From contig CAWHCK010000058.1 in assembly GCA_963827585.1 (NCBI GenBank), positions 48,488-112,487 on the forward strand: DNA of 64,000 nt. The letters run 5' to 3'. This DNA is from VAZQ01 sp963827585. GTDB lineage: Bacteria; Pseudomonadota; Alphaproteobacteria; Rhizobiales; Xanthobacteraceae. The position numbers were made by a program, and so were the translations under genes. Position 1 is the stretch's first letter, and each line of letters starts with the position of its first letter. A model generated the notes under the pieces. The model was given only the letters and a program-made list of their open reading frames with translations. It did not search any database and was not told where the DNA came from. Positions 55,592-64,000 of this stretch are shown here, in pieces.

Positions 55592-55796
55592 ATGGCTACT
55601 GGCACTGTCAAATGGTTCAACCCGACGAAGGGCTACGGATTTATTCAGCCTCAGGACGGCGGTAGAGACGTATTCGTTCACATCTCCGCTGTCGAACGTG
55701 CCGGCTTTAGCTCCATCAATGAAGGTCAAACGATCGAATATGAGATTGTCAGTAATCGCGGTAAGGAGTTCCGCGGACAATCTCAAGGTCCGTTGA
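55592..55796 (+). CDS. cspA: Cold shock protein CspA family, frameshifted last residues
   Basis: About 68 residues. AAGGAGG lies upstream; ATG 55589 or 55592. MATGTVKWFNPTKGYGFIQP has RNP-1 (KGYGFI), and DVFVHISAVERAG is RNP-2. The normal end is KESADNLKVR. Here an extra T (GAGTTCCGCGG, at about 55770) shifts the frame so that the open frame runs on to 56047. The stop of the normal frame is at 55794-55796. It is a nucleic-acid chaperone binding single-stranded RNA and DNA. Confidence 0.85.
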
Positions 55797-56020
55797 CCGC
55801 GACCGGTCACCAAAGACATCTCGGAACGTCATGCCGCAACAGCGGCAGCAGGACGATTGGAAAAATATTCGCAGGTATTCGTTCGCAACTGCGAAGTGAT
55901 GTTGCGATCTCCGCGAGCCAAGCAATTGAAGGGACTGTGATCACGGCCGCTGCTGCGCCCGGTTGGATCAGTTGGGCCAGTCTGGGGTCTGGCACCCATA
56001 CGGCGCGGACGCTGTCCGCC

Positions 56021-56356
56021 TCAATCACCCGCGCCGGGATTTGGTGAGAAGTATTGGAGCTTGTCCGGCTTCCCCTCCCACTCCTTCGTGTCGGGCGGGG
56101 GCGCTTTTTTGACCGTAATATTCGGCCAGATTTTCGCGTATTCCGCATTCAGCGACAGCCATTGCTCAAGCCCCGGCTCGGTGTCGGGCTTGATCGCGTC
56201 GACCGGGCATTCCGGCTCGCAGACCCCGCAATCGATGCATTCGTCCGGGTGGATGACGAGCATGTTCTCGCCCTCGTAGAAGCAGTCCACGGGGCACACG
56301 TCGACGCAGTCCATCGTCTTGCAGCGAATACAGCTCTCGTTGACGACGTAGGTCAA
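56021..56356 (-). CDS. fdxA: Seven-iron ferredoxin FdxA
   Basis: A 111-residue [3Fe-4S][4Fe-4S] ferredoxin. TTG 56356 is chosen: AAGGA lies 7 bases upstream and the protein starts (M)TYVVNESCIRCKTMDCVDV, the family start. Cluster ligands are C9-x7-C17-x3-CP and CIDCGVCEPECP. The CFYEGENMLVIHPDECIDCG stretch is the FdxA hallmark, and the C-terminal helix EQWLSLNAEYAKIWPNIT is normal. It is 37 bases downstream of the Cys-rich MarR gene and probably in one operon with it. Confidence 0.92.
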   Translation of the reverse strand: MTYVVNESCIRCKTMDCVDVCPVDCFYEGENMLVIHPDECIDCGVCEPECPVDAIKPDTEPGLEQWLSLNAEYAKIWPNITVKKAPPPDTKEWEGKPDKLQYFSPNPGAGD

Positions 56357-56393
56357 TTGAGCGTCCTTCAGCAGATCGCCGTGGTGAACTCCC

Positions 56394-56996
56394 TCATGGT
56401 GTCGGTCCGTCCTCGCGGTGCTCGCTCTTTGGCTGAAAATGGAAGCAGAGGAGACCAGCATCCGGCGGCTCGATCGGAACGCCGAACAGTAGGCATTTGA
56501 GGGCCGAGGGGCTCGCGCTTGTCTGGTTGCAGCACATTTCTCCGCCGAGGTACGTGCAGTCCTGGCAAACACCGAAGCGCCGATGCGCTCCACTCGCAGC
56601 TAGCGTGGTCAGCACTTGGTGCAGGGCACGGCGCATCGCGGTTTGCTCTTCGGCGTCGAGCGAGTCCACGGCGCGCACCAGCACTTCGAACGGATCGCGC
56701 GCAAGCGCTTCGTTACTCTTGTCCGTCAGCCGCAGCGTGACGCTGCGCCCATCGGCCTCGGATCGCTGTCGGACCAAGTACCCACCTGCCTCAAGCGCCT
56801 TAATGGCTTGTGATGCGGTGCCACGGGTCGTCGCTTGAAATTCCGCGAATGCCGACGGGGTCCGGGAGAACGAGTTCGCGCGAGCGAAGAAGCGCAGCGC
56901 CATCCATTGGGCAGGGCTGAGTTCGCCGTCATAGCCCTCGGCCTGCACGAGCCGACCCACCAGCAGGAGGAGTTCCGCCGTTTCGCGCGCTGACAT
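56394..56996 (-). CDS. MarR family regulator with a Cys-rich C-terminus
   Basis: A 200-residue regulator. The winged helix covers about residues 30-95 (TTRGTASQAIKALEAGGYLV, wing RQRSEADGRSVTLRLT). Unlike normal MarR, it has an extra C-terminal domain with six cysteines: Cys144, Cys147 (CQDC), Cys155, Cys156 (CC), Cys168 and Cys184 (LLCFHF). They could hold an iron-sulfur cluster or zinc. It is directly upstream of the ferredoxin gene. TTCGAA-type palindromes next to its start suggest autoregulation. I infer a redox or iron sensor; not proven. Confidence 0.78.
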   Translation of the reverse strand: MSARETAELLLLVGRLVQAEGYDGELSPAQWMALRFFARANSFSRTPSAFAEFQATTRGTASQAIKALEAGGYLVRQRSEADGRSVTLRLTDKSNEALARDPFEVLVRAVDSLDAEEQTAMRRALHQVLTTLAASGAHRRFGVCQDCTYLGGEMCCNQTSASPSALKCLLFGVPIEPPDAGLLCFHFQPKSEHREDGPTP

Positions 56997-57000
56997 GATT

Positions 57001-57076
57001 GCCTCTTCGAAAAGATAATAGGGTTTCGAAATCAGCTTGACAACCGAGAAGATCCGAATAATTTTGTTTCGAAACT
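57001..57076. promoter_or_regulatory. Divergent marR-rpoH promoter with TTTCGAAA operators
   Basis: Three related palindromes: CTTCGAAAAG (57005-57014, 9 bases before the MarR start), TTTCGAAA (57024-57031) and GTTTCGAAAC (57066-57075, perfect 10 bases). Between them, on the plus strand, TTGACA (57037-57042), 16 bases and TAATTT (57059-57064) form a sigma70-like promoter for rpoH. The second and third palindromes bracket this promoter, so binding would block it. Confidence 0.6.
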
Positions 57077-57092
57077 AGTTGAGGGCGTGATC

Positions 57093-57988
57093 ATGGCCCC
57101 CTCCGCAACCCTGCCGAGCCTTACGGCCAAACCCGGCCTCACCCATTATCTTGAGGAAATACGGCGGTTCCCGATGTGGGACCACCAAGAAAAATACAGG
57201 CTGGCCAAGCGCTGGCGCGAGCACGGCGACCGCGACGCGGCGCACAAGCTCGTCACCAGCCATCTGCGGCTCGTGGCCAAGATCGCCGGCTATCGCGGCT
57301 ACGGCCTGCCGATCTCCGAGGCGATCTCGGAGGGCAATGTCGGCCTGATGCAGGCGGTCGAGAAATTCGAGCCCGAAAAGGGCTTCCGCCCGCCACTTAC
57401 GCCATGTGGTGGATCAAGGCGGCGATCCAGGAATACATCTTGCGCTCATGGTCCCTGGTGAAGATGGGTACCACGGCCAATCAGAAGAAGCTGTTCTTCA
57501 ACCTGCGCAAGGCGCAGAGCAAAATCTCCGTCCTCGACGATGGCGATATGCGGCTGGACCAGGTGAAGATCATCGCCCGGCGGATCGGCGTTACCGAAAC
57601 GGACGTGATCTACATGAACCGGCGGCTCAGCGGCGACGTCTCGCTCAACGCCGCAATCCGTGAGGACGGCGATTCCGGCGAGTGGCAGGACTGGCTGGTG
57701 GAGGAATCCCCGGACCAGGAGACGACGCTCGCCGCGAGCGACGAGGACAATAACCGCCGCAAGACGCTGTCCGATGCGCTCACCGTGCTCAACGAGCGCG
57801 AGCGGCGCATCTTCGAGGCGCGGCGGCTGGCCGATGACCCGATCACGCTGGAGGAATCTGGGCGCGGAGTTCGGCTCTAGCGGTAGCGCGTGCGCCAGAT
57901 CGAGGTGCGCGCCTTCGCGAAGGTGCAGAGCGCCGCGAAGAACCGCGTCGGCGCGATGGAGAGCCCGGCGCCCTTGCCGGTGCATTAG
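57093..57988 (+). CDS. rpoH: RNA polymerase sigma-32 factor RpoH, frameshifted
   Basis: About 298 residues when repaired. ATG 57093 or 57087 starts ATLPSLTAKPGLTHYLEEIR, then YRLAKRWREHGDRDAAHKLV, region 2 (EGNVGLMQAVEKFEPEKGFR). After an indel at about 57389 comes ATYAMWWIKAAIQEYILRSW then SLVKMGTTANQKKLFFNLRK, the RpoH-box region diagnostic of sigma32. The end has NERERRIFEARRLADDPITL, then an indel near 57860 and RQIEVRAFAKVQSAAKNRVG to the stop at 57988. It would drive heat-shock promoters such as the one at 3585. It may be one of several RpoH copies. Confidence 0.82.
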
Positions 57989-58275
57989 CTTTCAACCCTT
58001 TCCCGTGGTGGGAGAAACTGCCGATGGATGTGTCGCTATCGGTACGTTTTACGGCAGCCGAACGACGCGAGACGGGCGCGGGCGCCGGTCGCTAATCGAT
58101 AGTGACATGTGGAGCGAGCCCTCGCTCGACGATCGATGCACGGCACAAAAACAGCAACGCCGCTTCGCTCATCATGCTGCCAAGCCGATACCCACCTCTA
58201 AGGGCGCAGGTTCCGCTAACGCGTCGCCTGCACGCGCCACACGGTCTTCCCGCTGCGAGAGGGCGAGAGGCCGTG

Positions 58276-58680
58276 TCAACCCAACGCATAGTCCGGTACG
58301 ATCGCCCGCGCGACCAGCTCGGGCCGTTGGCCTTTCTGGCGCGGGTCTTCGTTCTGCCCGAAATAGCTGTAGGGCCAGCCATAGAAGCCGTCTTCGCCCA
58401 CGCTGGTGATGTAGTCGGGAACCAAATCATCACCCAACTCGTCGCGCTCGTTGACCGCCGTCCAGAGCGCGCCGGAGTGCTCGGTTGCCATGCCATGCCG
58501 TTCGGGTTGCGAAGCCCGGAAGCAAAGACGCGTTCGCCCGAACCGTCTAGGTTAATTTCAAGGATGTTGGCGCGCCGGACCTCTTCCGGCCGAACCGTAT
58601 TTGCCGGCATTGCTCGCCGAGCCGACTGTCACATAGAGCTTTCGACCTGCCGAAGGGCTGGTTCTGAAGTCCCTTGCACC
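58276..58680 (-). pseudogene. PQQ-type sugar (sorbosone) dehydrogenase fragment
   Basis: Minus-strand pieces KLYVTVGSASN, EEVRRANILEINLDGSGERV, FASGLRNPNGMAWQP and GALWTAVNERDELGDDLVPD then YITSVGEDGFYGWPYSYFGQ are the mid-part of the soluble glucose/sorbosone dehydrogenase family (PF07995). N- and C-terminal thirds are absent and at least two frame changes occur. Usual family length is about 400 residues; about 130 remain. Confidence 0.65.
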
Positions 58681-58828
58681 ACCTCCATTGTTGCGCGTCA
58701 CCTGTTACGCGTGCTGGAGCCAGTGATGCGGTTCCTGTTTTTATTTTGTCAGAAAGCTAGGAACTATTGCGTGGGCTCGAGGTTATGAGCTTCCTTGCCA
58801 TCGAGCTAGGACCACGGCACCTCGACGT

Positions 58829-58963
58829 TCAGCCGGGGGTCACCACTGAATAGCGCCGGACCTGCCGACGTAGCTCTCTTGCTTCGAAGTGCTGCCACAG
58901 GGCCAAGACGACCACGGGCGTTGCAAGCGTAGCGATGAACACCGCAACCGATAGGATGAGCAT
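58829..58963 (-). CDS. Short single-pass membrane protein
   Basis: A 44-residue protein from ATG 58963, with GGGAGG six bases upstream. It has one hydrophobic segment (LILSVAVFIATLATPVVVLA) followed by a charged helix (LWQHFEARELRRQVRRYS). This form is typical of small membrane proteins. No family recognised. Confidence 0.5.
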   Translation of the reverse strand: MLILSVAVFIATLATPVVVLALWQHFEARELRRQVRRYSVVTPG

Positions 58964-59102
58964 GATCATCCTCCCATTGGTTCGGCCGGGGGACCCCCGA
59001 CCTCTATGGGATCATGCGTTGTGGGCGTGACGGAGTGCCGTGATGGCCGTCACGAATTGACTGATTTTCTTTATTCGCAGACGACCGGATTTCACCCCTT
59101 GA

Positions 59103-59276
59103 TCAAGACTGTGACACCCCTGCGCTTCGTTCTTCGGCACGTTTAGCCAGCTTGTCATAGTCGGCCGCAACTTTGAGCATGAGTTGCTTGGCTTCTGGAT
59201 CGGTCAGGCTCTCCGCCATAGCGCGAGCTTCCGCCGCTCGATGACGCCAGTGCTTGGGATCATTGACGTGGGACAT
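59103..59276 (-). CDS. Small helical hypothetical protein
   Basis: A 57-residue protein from ATG 59276: MSHVNDPKHWRHRAAEARAM, then AESLTDPEAKQLMLKVAADY and DKLAKRAEER. Small proteins of the form 'W-x2-RAxEAR-x-A....DPE....ML.IA..YE.LA' occur many times in Bradyrhizobium. Function unknown. Confidence 0.65.
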   Translation of the reverse strand: MSHVNDPKHWRHRAAEARAMAESLTDPEAKQLMLKVAADYDKLAKRAEERSAGVSQS

Positions 59277-59439
59277 CTGCTCCGCTCGCAGAGGCCCACG
59301 ATTATAGCGCCGCAGAGCTTGCCACCACTGATTACGGACGACCGCCAGCTTTTTTCCGACACGAAGGTAAGAGGGCGCACGCACGCACCAATTCGCCTTG
59401 TCAAGTTGTCGGAGCAGGTGGGGCCGTTGCCGTCCTGGG

Positions 59440-60102
59440 TCAGTGCAGACATGACCTCCACAGCCGCTCCCTGGGGGCCAGGGGCGCTTCTCTGCACGCA
59501 AACGTCAAAGGTTCCTCATGGCTCGCTTCGGCTGTGTCGACGAGTGCAGCGAGACACGGCGGCAGCGGTCCCGGTACGCCCAACGCAATGTATTCGGCCC
59601 GCAGGCGTCGCCCGATCCCGAGCAGCCAGTCACCTAGTCCCCATGAGGCCAGGAAGGTGTGGACCCGTTGTGTGAGCTTAAACCCGCTCATCGCGCCCGA
59701 GCCGCCAACGTCAATCATGACCACGTCGACCTGGATGTCGGGCTTGTGCAACAGAAGCAAGGCTTCGTCTGAGTTCGCTGCTTCGAGCACTCGATAGCCG
59801 CAGTGACGAAGGTACTCAGAGACGGGCATTCCGACGAGCGCGTCATCTTTCCTCACGCCAATCACCCGCCTGTCCGAAATGACTACGCCGACATCAGGAA
59901 CAGATTTGAATAGCAAAAAGGCTGAATGTGCAGTCGCCGCCTCAAGGACTTGAAAGCCTTCTGAACGCAGGGCATCGGAGACCATCATGCGAAGCAAGAC
60001 ATCGTCTTCTACAATGACGACTTGTGGCCGCCGCTCGTCGTCCTCAACGAGGACTTTTGGCCGCTGTTCGAACCAGCTTTCCGGCCCAACCTTGCTGATC
60101 AT
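59440..60102 (-). CDS. Tandem, shortened two-receiver protein
   Basis: About 220 residues from ATG 60102 (GGAGAG upstream). Two receiver-like halves are joined. The first is VVIVEDDVLLRMMVSDALRS to DVGVVISDRRVIG, with acidic pair EDD and probable phospho-Asp in ISD. The second is DDALVGMPVSEYLRHCGYRV to VDVVMIDVGGSGAMSGFKL, with Asp in MID. Each lacks its C-terminal third (the Thr/Lys switch residues), so one internal deletion probably fused two receivers. The tail after LTQRVHTFL is featureless. Confidence 0.6.
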   Translation of the reverse strand: MISKVGPESWFEQRPKVLVEDDERRPQVVIVEDDVLLRMMVSDALRSEGFQVLEAATAHSAFLLFKSVPDVGVVISDRRVIGVRKDDALVGMPVSEYLRHCGYRVLEAANSDEALLLLHKPDIQVDVVMIDVGGSGAMSGFKLTQRVHTFLASWGLGDWLLGIGRRLRAEYIALGVPGPLPPCLAALVDTAEASHEEPLTFACREAPLAPRERLWRSCLH

Positions 60103-60388
60103 CCGCGCTCTCCTGCACCCACGGAGTTTCCACAGCCTCAAAAAGAAAGCTCCCAGGGACCGTTGGGTTCCGCCGCGTCACACGTCTTTTTTGCTTGAAG
60201 CGCGTTTCTGTCCACCGAGGGCGGGGCGCGCGGGCCGAGGAGCACGCTGGAGGCGATCCTGGAGGGCCGTGAAGGGGCTCGCGGGGGACGGCGGGGACGG
60301 CGGGGACGCCCTGACGCGCGGAAACCAAACGGCAGGCGCGGACGTTGAGACACCAAACACACTCGGTGATTACTTTCGGTGAACTCTG

Positions 60389-60417
60389 GGAGGGCTGCTT
60401 CGGGCGGCCCTCCTTTT
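60389..60417 (+). terminator. Rho-independent terminator
   Basis: GGAGGGC-TGCTTCGGGC-GGCCCTCC followed by TTTT. No clear gene ends just upstream on the plus strand. Confidence 0.5.
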
Positions 60418-60754
60418 CGTTGGGCTTGGGACGCGTTCACTCTGCACGTCGAAATTGAACAACAAGCGCGGGTCTTTATCGGATTCTCTCTCTGGAAGAC
60501 GGGAGCGGGGTCTTGCTGCCCTAACAATGCTCGATAGGGGACCCGTTGAGCGCACTGAGCGACGCAAAGCGCGCACCGCAACGCCTGCGGCAGAACCACG
60601 GCAGGCAGCGTCTTCAGCATCAAGTAACCAAGGCACTGCATCATGTGCCCCAGGGCATTGCCCGTGGGTGCACACCCCGTGCCGCTTACGCTTACGCTTG
60701 CGCAGGCCGCACAGACCAGCGGCAGTCGTGGTGGCGCTGGTTGAGAACGACGGG

Positions 60755-61050
60755 ATGATGCCTTCTCGGGACTACCTCGCTAAACCCCTCACGCCTTACC
60801 CGCTACCAACGAAGGACGGCGGGGTGCTCCGCACTATTGGCGATGTCCGCCCCTACATGCTGGCGCTGCCGAAGACCCGCGCTCTTCGCGGACACTGGCA
60901 GCACGCCTCTCGGCTATTCCTGGAGGAAGCCAGCGTGGCTGCGGTGACCCGGCAGGTCCACTTGGCGCTCTTCATGGACGGCAAGCTCGACGTTGGAGAG
61001 TTCGCGCGCATGAGCGACGCTCGGCGGTGGCGACGGGATACCCTAAATCA
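60755..61050 (+). pseudogene. Hypothetical protein, degraded end
   Basis: From ATG 60755 the frame reads SRDYLAKPLTPYPLPTKDGG, VLRTIGDVRPYMLALPKTRA and LFLEEASVAAVTRQVHLALF then MDGKLDVGEF, a conserved small protein of rhizobia. The open frame continues to 61642 but the part after about 61050 is not family-like and overlaps another broken gene, so the stop was probably lost by a frameshift. Confidence 0.5.
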
Positions 61051-61253
61051 TGAACTCAAGCCGCAAAGAGTTAGCCCTTTTTGGTGTCTGGTTTTCTACG
61101 GAGCGCCGGCTCTCTTGGTAGCAATCGATGGGCTAATTTTTCCCAGGAGGTCTCCGCGGGGATTTCGCGAGATCTACACATCCGGGCCGATGGTCGCAAA
61201 TTCTGGTGATACTGGCGCAACGCGGAACTGTCGAGGGGTTATGGCGACAGCCT

Positions 61254-62180
61254 TCAATGCCAGGCGCCCTCCAGCGAATCTACTGCGACGTCGAAAGCCA
61301 GCAATCGATCGAACAAGGCCGCCTTACGATAAAAATGATGCTCAACGAACCGATCGCCTGGCATCTTCTCGCTACGGTGTTCGAGCAGTCCGAACCAGAG
61401 CAGCGGTCGGAATCCTGGCCTCCATCGCGTACGGCGTCCTGTCCCACGTCCCGAAAACATCGCCGGTTCCGGGATGGTGCAAAGCCGCGTCAGTTTCTCG
61501 CTGGTTTGCCAGTCGTAAGCGCAAATCGACAGCGACCAAAGCACGACACCGGCGTTGTCCTGCGGCCATGAACCGAGCAATCCGCGACCGAAATACCCGA
61601 GGTCCATGTGCCAGAATGCAAGATGAAACATATCGCGGGTAAGCAGCCTCGCTGCGCATCGCTCAGCAAGGACTTACCCAAGGGAGTCGCTACCAACTTC
61701 CCGCGATGTATTCGCACGAGGTTGGCCGCCTGTGCGAGCAATCGAACGATATGCAGCGGCAGGAAGTCGGCTCATTAATGACCTTGTGGAGCCGAAACGC
61801 GTCGGCTTGGTCATAGCCCGGCCATTCGATGAGCTTGCACATCTCGGCTATAACCGCGCGTGACAGGTTGCCGGTTGCGGTCAGCGGTAGGCCACCACGT
61901 CGATCGCCTGCCGCAGTAGGATGAACGTGTTGCGGGCCACTGCTGAGCAGGCGATCTCGTCGGCATTGAGATCATTGGCGATCCGGATCGCGGTTTGAAC
62001 GGCCGACGGCTCCTGCCTTAACGCCCGCAAACTGTCGAAGGTGAGCAGCGTCCAGACTGGCTCCACCCCATCGAGCCACTTCCGAATTTGCGGGTCTTGC
62101 ACAAAGTCCTCTGCCACGATGTTGAGCCCATCCGGCCGAACTGTCGTGAGACAGGCATTTGGACGCAGCCACTCGGCCAG
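61254..62180 (-). pseudogene. Conserved hypothetical protein, frameshifted
   Basis: Pieces in three minus-strand frames run in order: KLAEWLRPNACLTTVRPDG, VAEDFVQDPQIRKWLDGVEP, FDSLRALRQEPSAVQTAIRI, LPLTATGNLSRAVIAEMCKL, LLAQAANLVRIHRGKLVATP, MFHLAFWHMDLGYFGRGLLG, SWPQDNAGVVLWSLSICAYD and LLWFGLLEHRSE. They make a mostly continuous large protein with at least four indels. Related proteins occur on rhizobial plasmids and islands. Its 5' end is cut at the junction with the helicase fragment at 62185. Function unknown. Confidence 0.6.
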
Positions 62181-62184
62181 CTTC

Positions 62185-63272
62185 GACCATGGTCTTGCCG
62201 ACGCCGGGACCGCCGGTCATGACCAGCACCTTGGACATGAGCGTGAGCCGGATCGCGGCTACCTGGCTTTCCGCAAGGATAATCCCGATACGCTTCTCGA
62301 CCCATGGCAATGCCTTGTCGGGATCGATCCAGGGCCAGGGGAGCGTGCCATTCGCAAGCCGCGTCAGCCGCTCGGCGATGGTGCGTTCCGCGCGATGCAG
62401 GCCTGCCAGTAACACGCAAGGCATCTCGCCCAAACCGGTCGGCAATGACGGTGCCCTCCGTCAGTTCAGATTCAGTGCGGTGCGAACCAGTTCTCCTCGA
62501 ACCTCGAGCAGCTTCTCGGCAAGCGGCGCCAGCTCATCGGTCGGCAGTCCGCAATGGCCTTCATCCATGGCCTCGGTCAGGGCGTAGGAGATGCCGGCGC
62601 GAACCCGGACCATCGCGGTCTTTTCGATGCCGAGCTTCATGGCGATCGCATCGGCGGTCTTAAATCCGATGCCGCGAATGTCGCGGGCGAGCCGATAAGG
62701 ATTTTCGGTCATGACCTGGATGGCGTCGGCACCGTAGGTCTTGAATATCCGCACCGCCCGTGCGGTACCGACCCCATGGCTGTGCAAAAAGACCATGATC
62801 TCCCGTACCGCCCTTCTGCTCTGCCCAGGCGGCAAGAATGCTGGCGGCGCGCACCGGCCCGATGCCGTCGACCTCGCGCAGCCGGTCCGGTGTTGCATCT
62901 TCAGGATGATGTCGAACACCTTCTCGCCGAACGCCCGAACGAGCTTTTTGGCGTACACCGGTCCCACGCCCCGGATCATGCCGGACGAGAGGTACTTTTC
63001 GATGCCGTCGGCCGAGGTCGGGGGCAATGTGCGCAAGAAGCGCGCTTTGAACTGCTGGGCCCATGGGTACGGTCGTTGACCCAATCGCCCGTTGCCGTAA
63101 CCCACTCACCGGCCGCGATGGCCGCGGCGTGCCCAACCACGGTCACGACCTCTCGATGACCGCGCACCTTGGCGCGCAGAACGCAAATGCCATTCTCGGC
63201 ATTGTGGTAGGTGACACGCTCTACAAGGCCCGCCAGAACTTCCTGGGTCGATGTGTCAGGCTGCGGCTTCAT
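62185..63272 (-). pseudogene. RecD2-like helicase, frameshifted and cut after Walker A
   Basis: It starts at ATG 63272 (MKPQPDTSTQEVLAGLVERV), an OB-fold N-terminus, then FLRTLPPTSADGIEKYLSSG, MIRGVGPVYAKKLVRAFGEK (helix-hairpin-helix), VDGIGPVRAASI, FKTYGADAIQVMTENPYRLA and IRGIGFKTADAIAMKLGIEK. After VLVMTGGPGVGKT (Walker A) it stops abruptly; the rest of the helicase (about 400 residues) is replaced by another gene's sequence. Three or more indels lie before this. RecD2-type enzymes are 5'-3' helicases. Confidence 0.75.
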
Positions 63273-63378
63273 GTTGGTCAGAGCGCGATCATAATGGCGG
63301 CCTGAACCATTTGGCGCCGGAAAGCCAGAGCATCAGCGATCTTTCTTGGCTGCGCGTCTTGCCGCCTTGCCAGTAGCT

Positions 63379-63570
63379 TCACTGAAGAGGTGACGTGGGA
63401 CGTTCGAGAATCGCAAACCGCCGCCGCTCTTCCGCGTGCGTCTCGAAATCCGCCTCGACAAAGATCTCTACGGTCTCCTCGCTGGCATGCACTTCGACGC
63501 GGATCGGTGCATCGCCGAAATCCACTGCGTGTCTGCGACCACCCTTTCCACGAATTATGGCATCAGACAT
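63379..63570 (-). CDS. Small hypothetical protein
   Basis: A 63-residue protein from ATG 63570 (GGGAGCG upstream): RRHAVDFGDAPIRVEVHASE then ETVEIFVEADFETHAEERRR. It looks like a small beta-rich domain. No family recognised. The upstream extension of the open frame (to 63711) is non-conserved in look and not used. Confidence 0.5.
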   Translation of the reverse strand: MSDAIIRGKGGRRHAVDFGDAPIRVEVHASEETVEIFVEADFETHAEERRRFAILERPTSPLQ

Positions 63571-64000
63571 CTTCGTTTCGCTCCCGATTTGCTCCCACGA
63601 CGCTACTTGGGCGGGGCGATTTATGCACAGGGGCTGGGACCAGCCCCGTGCAATCGTAGGTGATCTGCCACCTTTTTGCCTAGGTACAGGAGTGCCATGG
63701 GCTAGCGGCATTGGGGAACTTGGATCAGCCGCAGGATGGGGGTGTCAATGAGCCGATATCCTTACAGATATGCTGTTGTTCTCTTGTCAGGCCGCGATCG
63801 TCACGGGGATCGTGGTCGCGGCAGCCAGCGTGCTCATCTAGGAGGTGGACAGGAAGGGGCTCGGCGCCCTTGCTGCCCGAGCCCCTCTCACGCCGCCTGC
63901 TCCCGCCGCCTGCCGCTGCCGATTTTAAGTCAATAAGAACGGGCACTTTTTTTCGTTTCGCGTAGAAAACAGCCCGAGCGGCGGCGAGGTACTATTCGCG
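63571..64000. other. End of window, short ORF and hairpin
   Basis: A 23-codon hydrophobic frame (63770-63841, MLLFSCQAAIVTGIVVAAAS and VLI) lacks a good Shine-Dalgarno sequence and is only a possibility. A strong hairpin GGGGCTCGG/CCGAGCCCC (63856-63864 with 63877-63885) follows it. Nothing else is seen. Confidence 0.35.

Noticed and set aside
60282..60312. A functional iteron array (GGCGGGGAC three times)
   Set aside because: Only three short copies, in a GC-rich spacer without a replication gene.

Overview
The window looks like chromosome of an alphaproteobacterium of the Hyphomicrobiales (Bradyrhizobium / Xanthobacteraceae-like). It is GC-rich and carries cpdR next to tRNA-Val(GAC), a RIME-type palindromic intergenic repeat, a CCUCC-loop small RNA, many Bug and ABC_sub_bind solute-binding proteins, multi-GAF histidine kinases and the small conserved proteins typical of Bradyrhizobium. 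The genus cannot be fixed from the sequence alone.

Layout. (1) 0.5-9.7 kb is an intact housekeeping block: DoxX, threonine aldolase, a secreted proline-rich protein, an Hsp20 chaperone behind a sigma32-like promoter and a ROSE-like RNA thermometer, an alpha/beta hydrolase, an SDR dehydrogenase, HisN-type phosphatase, an MFS transporter, a small RNA, an N-formylglutamate amidohydrolase, CpdR and tRNA-Val. (2) 9.7-29.3 kb is accessory DNA that begins directly after the tRNA with a decayed tyrosine integrase. It holds small hypothetical genes, a DUF2142 membrane protein, an IS30 inside a ThuA-like gene, an IS630 inside the end of a Bug gene, a second integrase, and a ribbon-helix-helix gene between direct repeats whose apparent empty-site counterpart lies 16 kb away. 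(3) 29.4-34.9 kb holds a giant multi-GAF histidine kinase with many frameshifts and a convergent response regulator. (4) 35-49.2 kb is a catabolic cluster: two HpaB-type flavin monooxygenases, UbiD-family decarboxylase, old-yellow-enzyme oxidoreductase, EthD-like and carboxymuconolactone-decarboxylase-like proteins, two cupins, DUF2848, MarR and GntR regulators and a complete branched-chain-type ABC importer. I read it as an uptake and oxidation/decarboxylation route for an unknown aromatic or phenolic acid. (5) 49.5-58 kb carries core genes (greA, clpX, rpoD, cspA, fdxA, rpoH), most with frameshifts, and a Cys-rich MarR regulator paired with ferredoxin. (6) 58-64 kb is mostly broken genes (sugar dehydrogenase, RecD-like helicase, a hypothetical) plus small intact ORFs.

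Single-base indels interrupt several normally essential or core genes (rpoD, clpX, greA, rpoH, cspA). Part of the apparent gene decay may therefore be sequencing or assembly error, and frameshift calls after about 17 kb should be read with that in mind. All annotation is from reading the sequence and recalled family knowledge; no searches were run.
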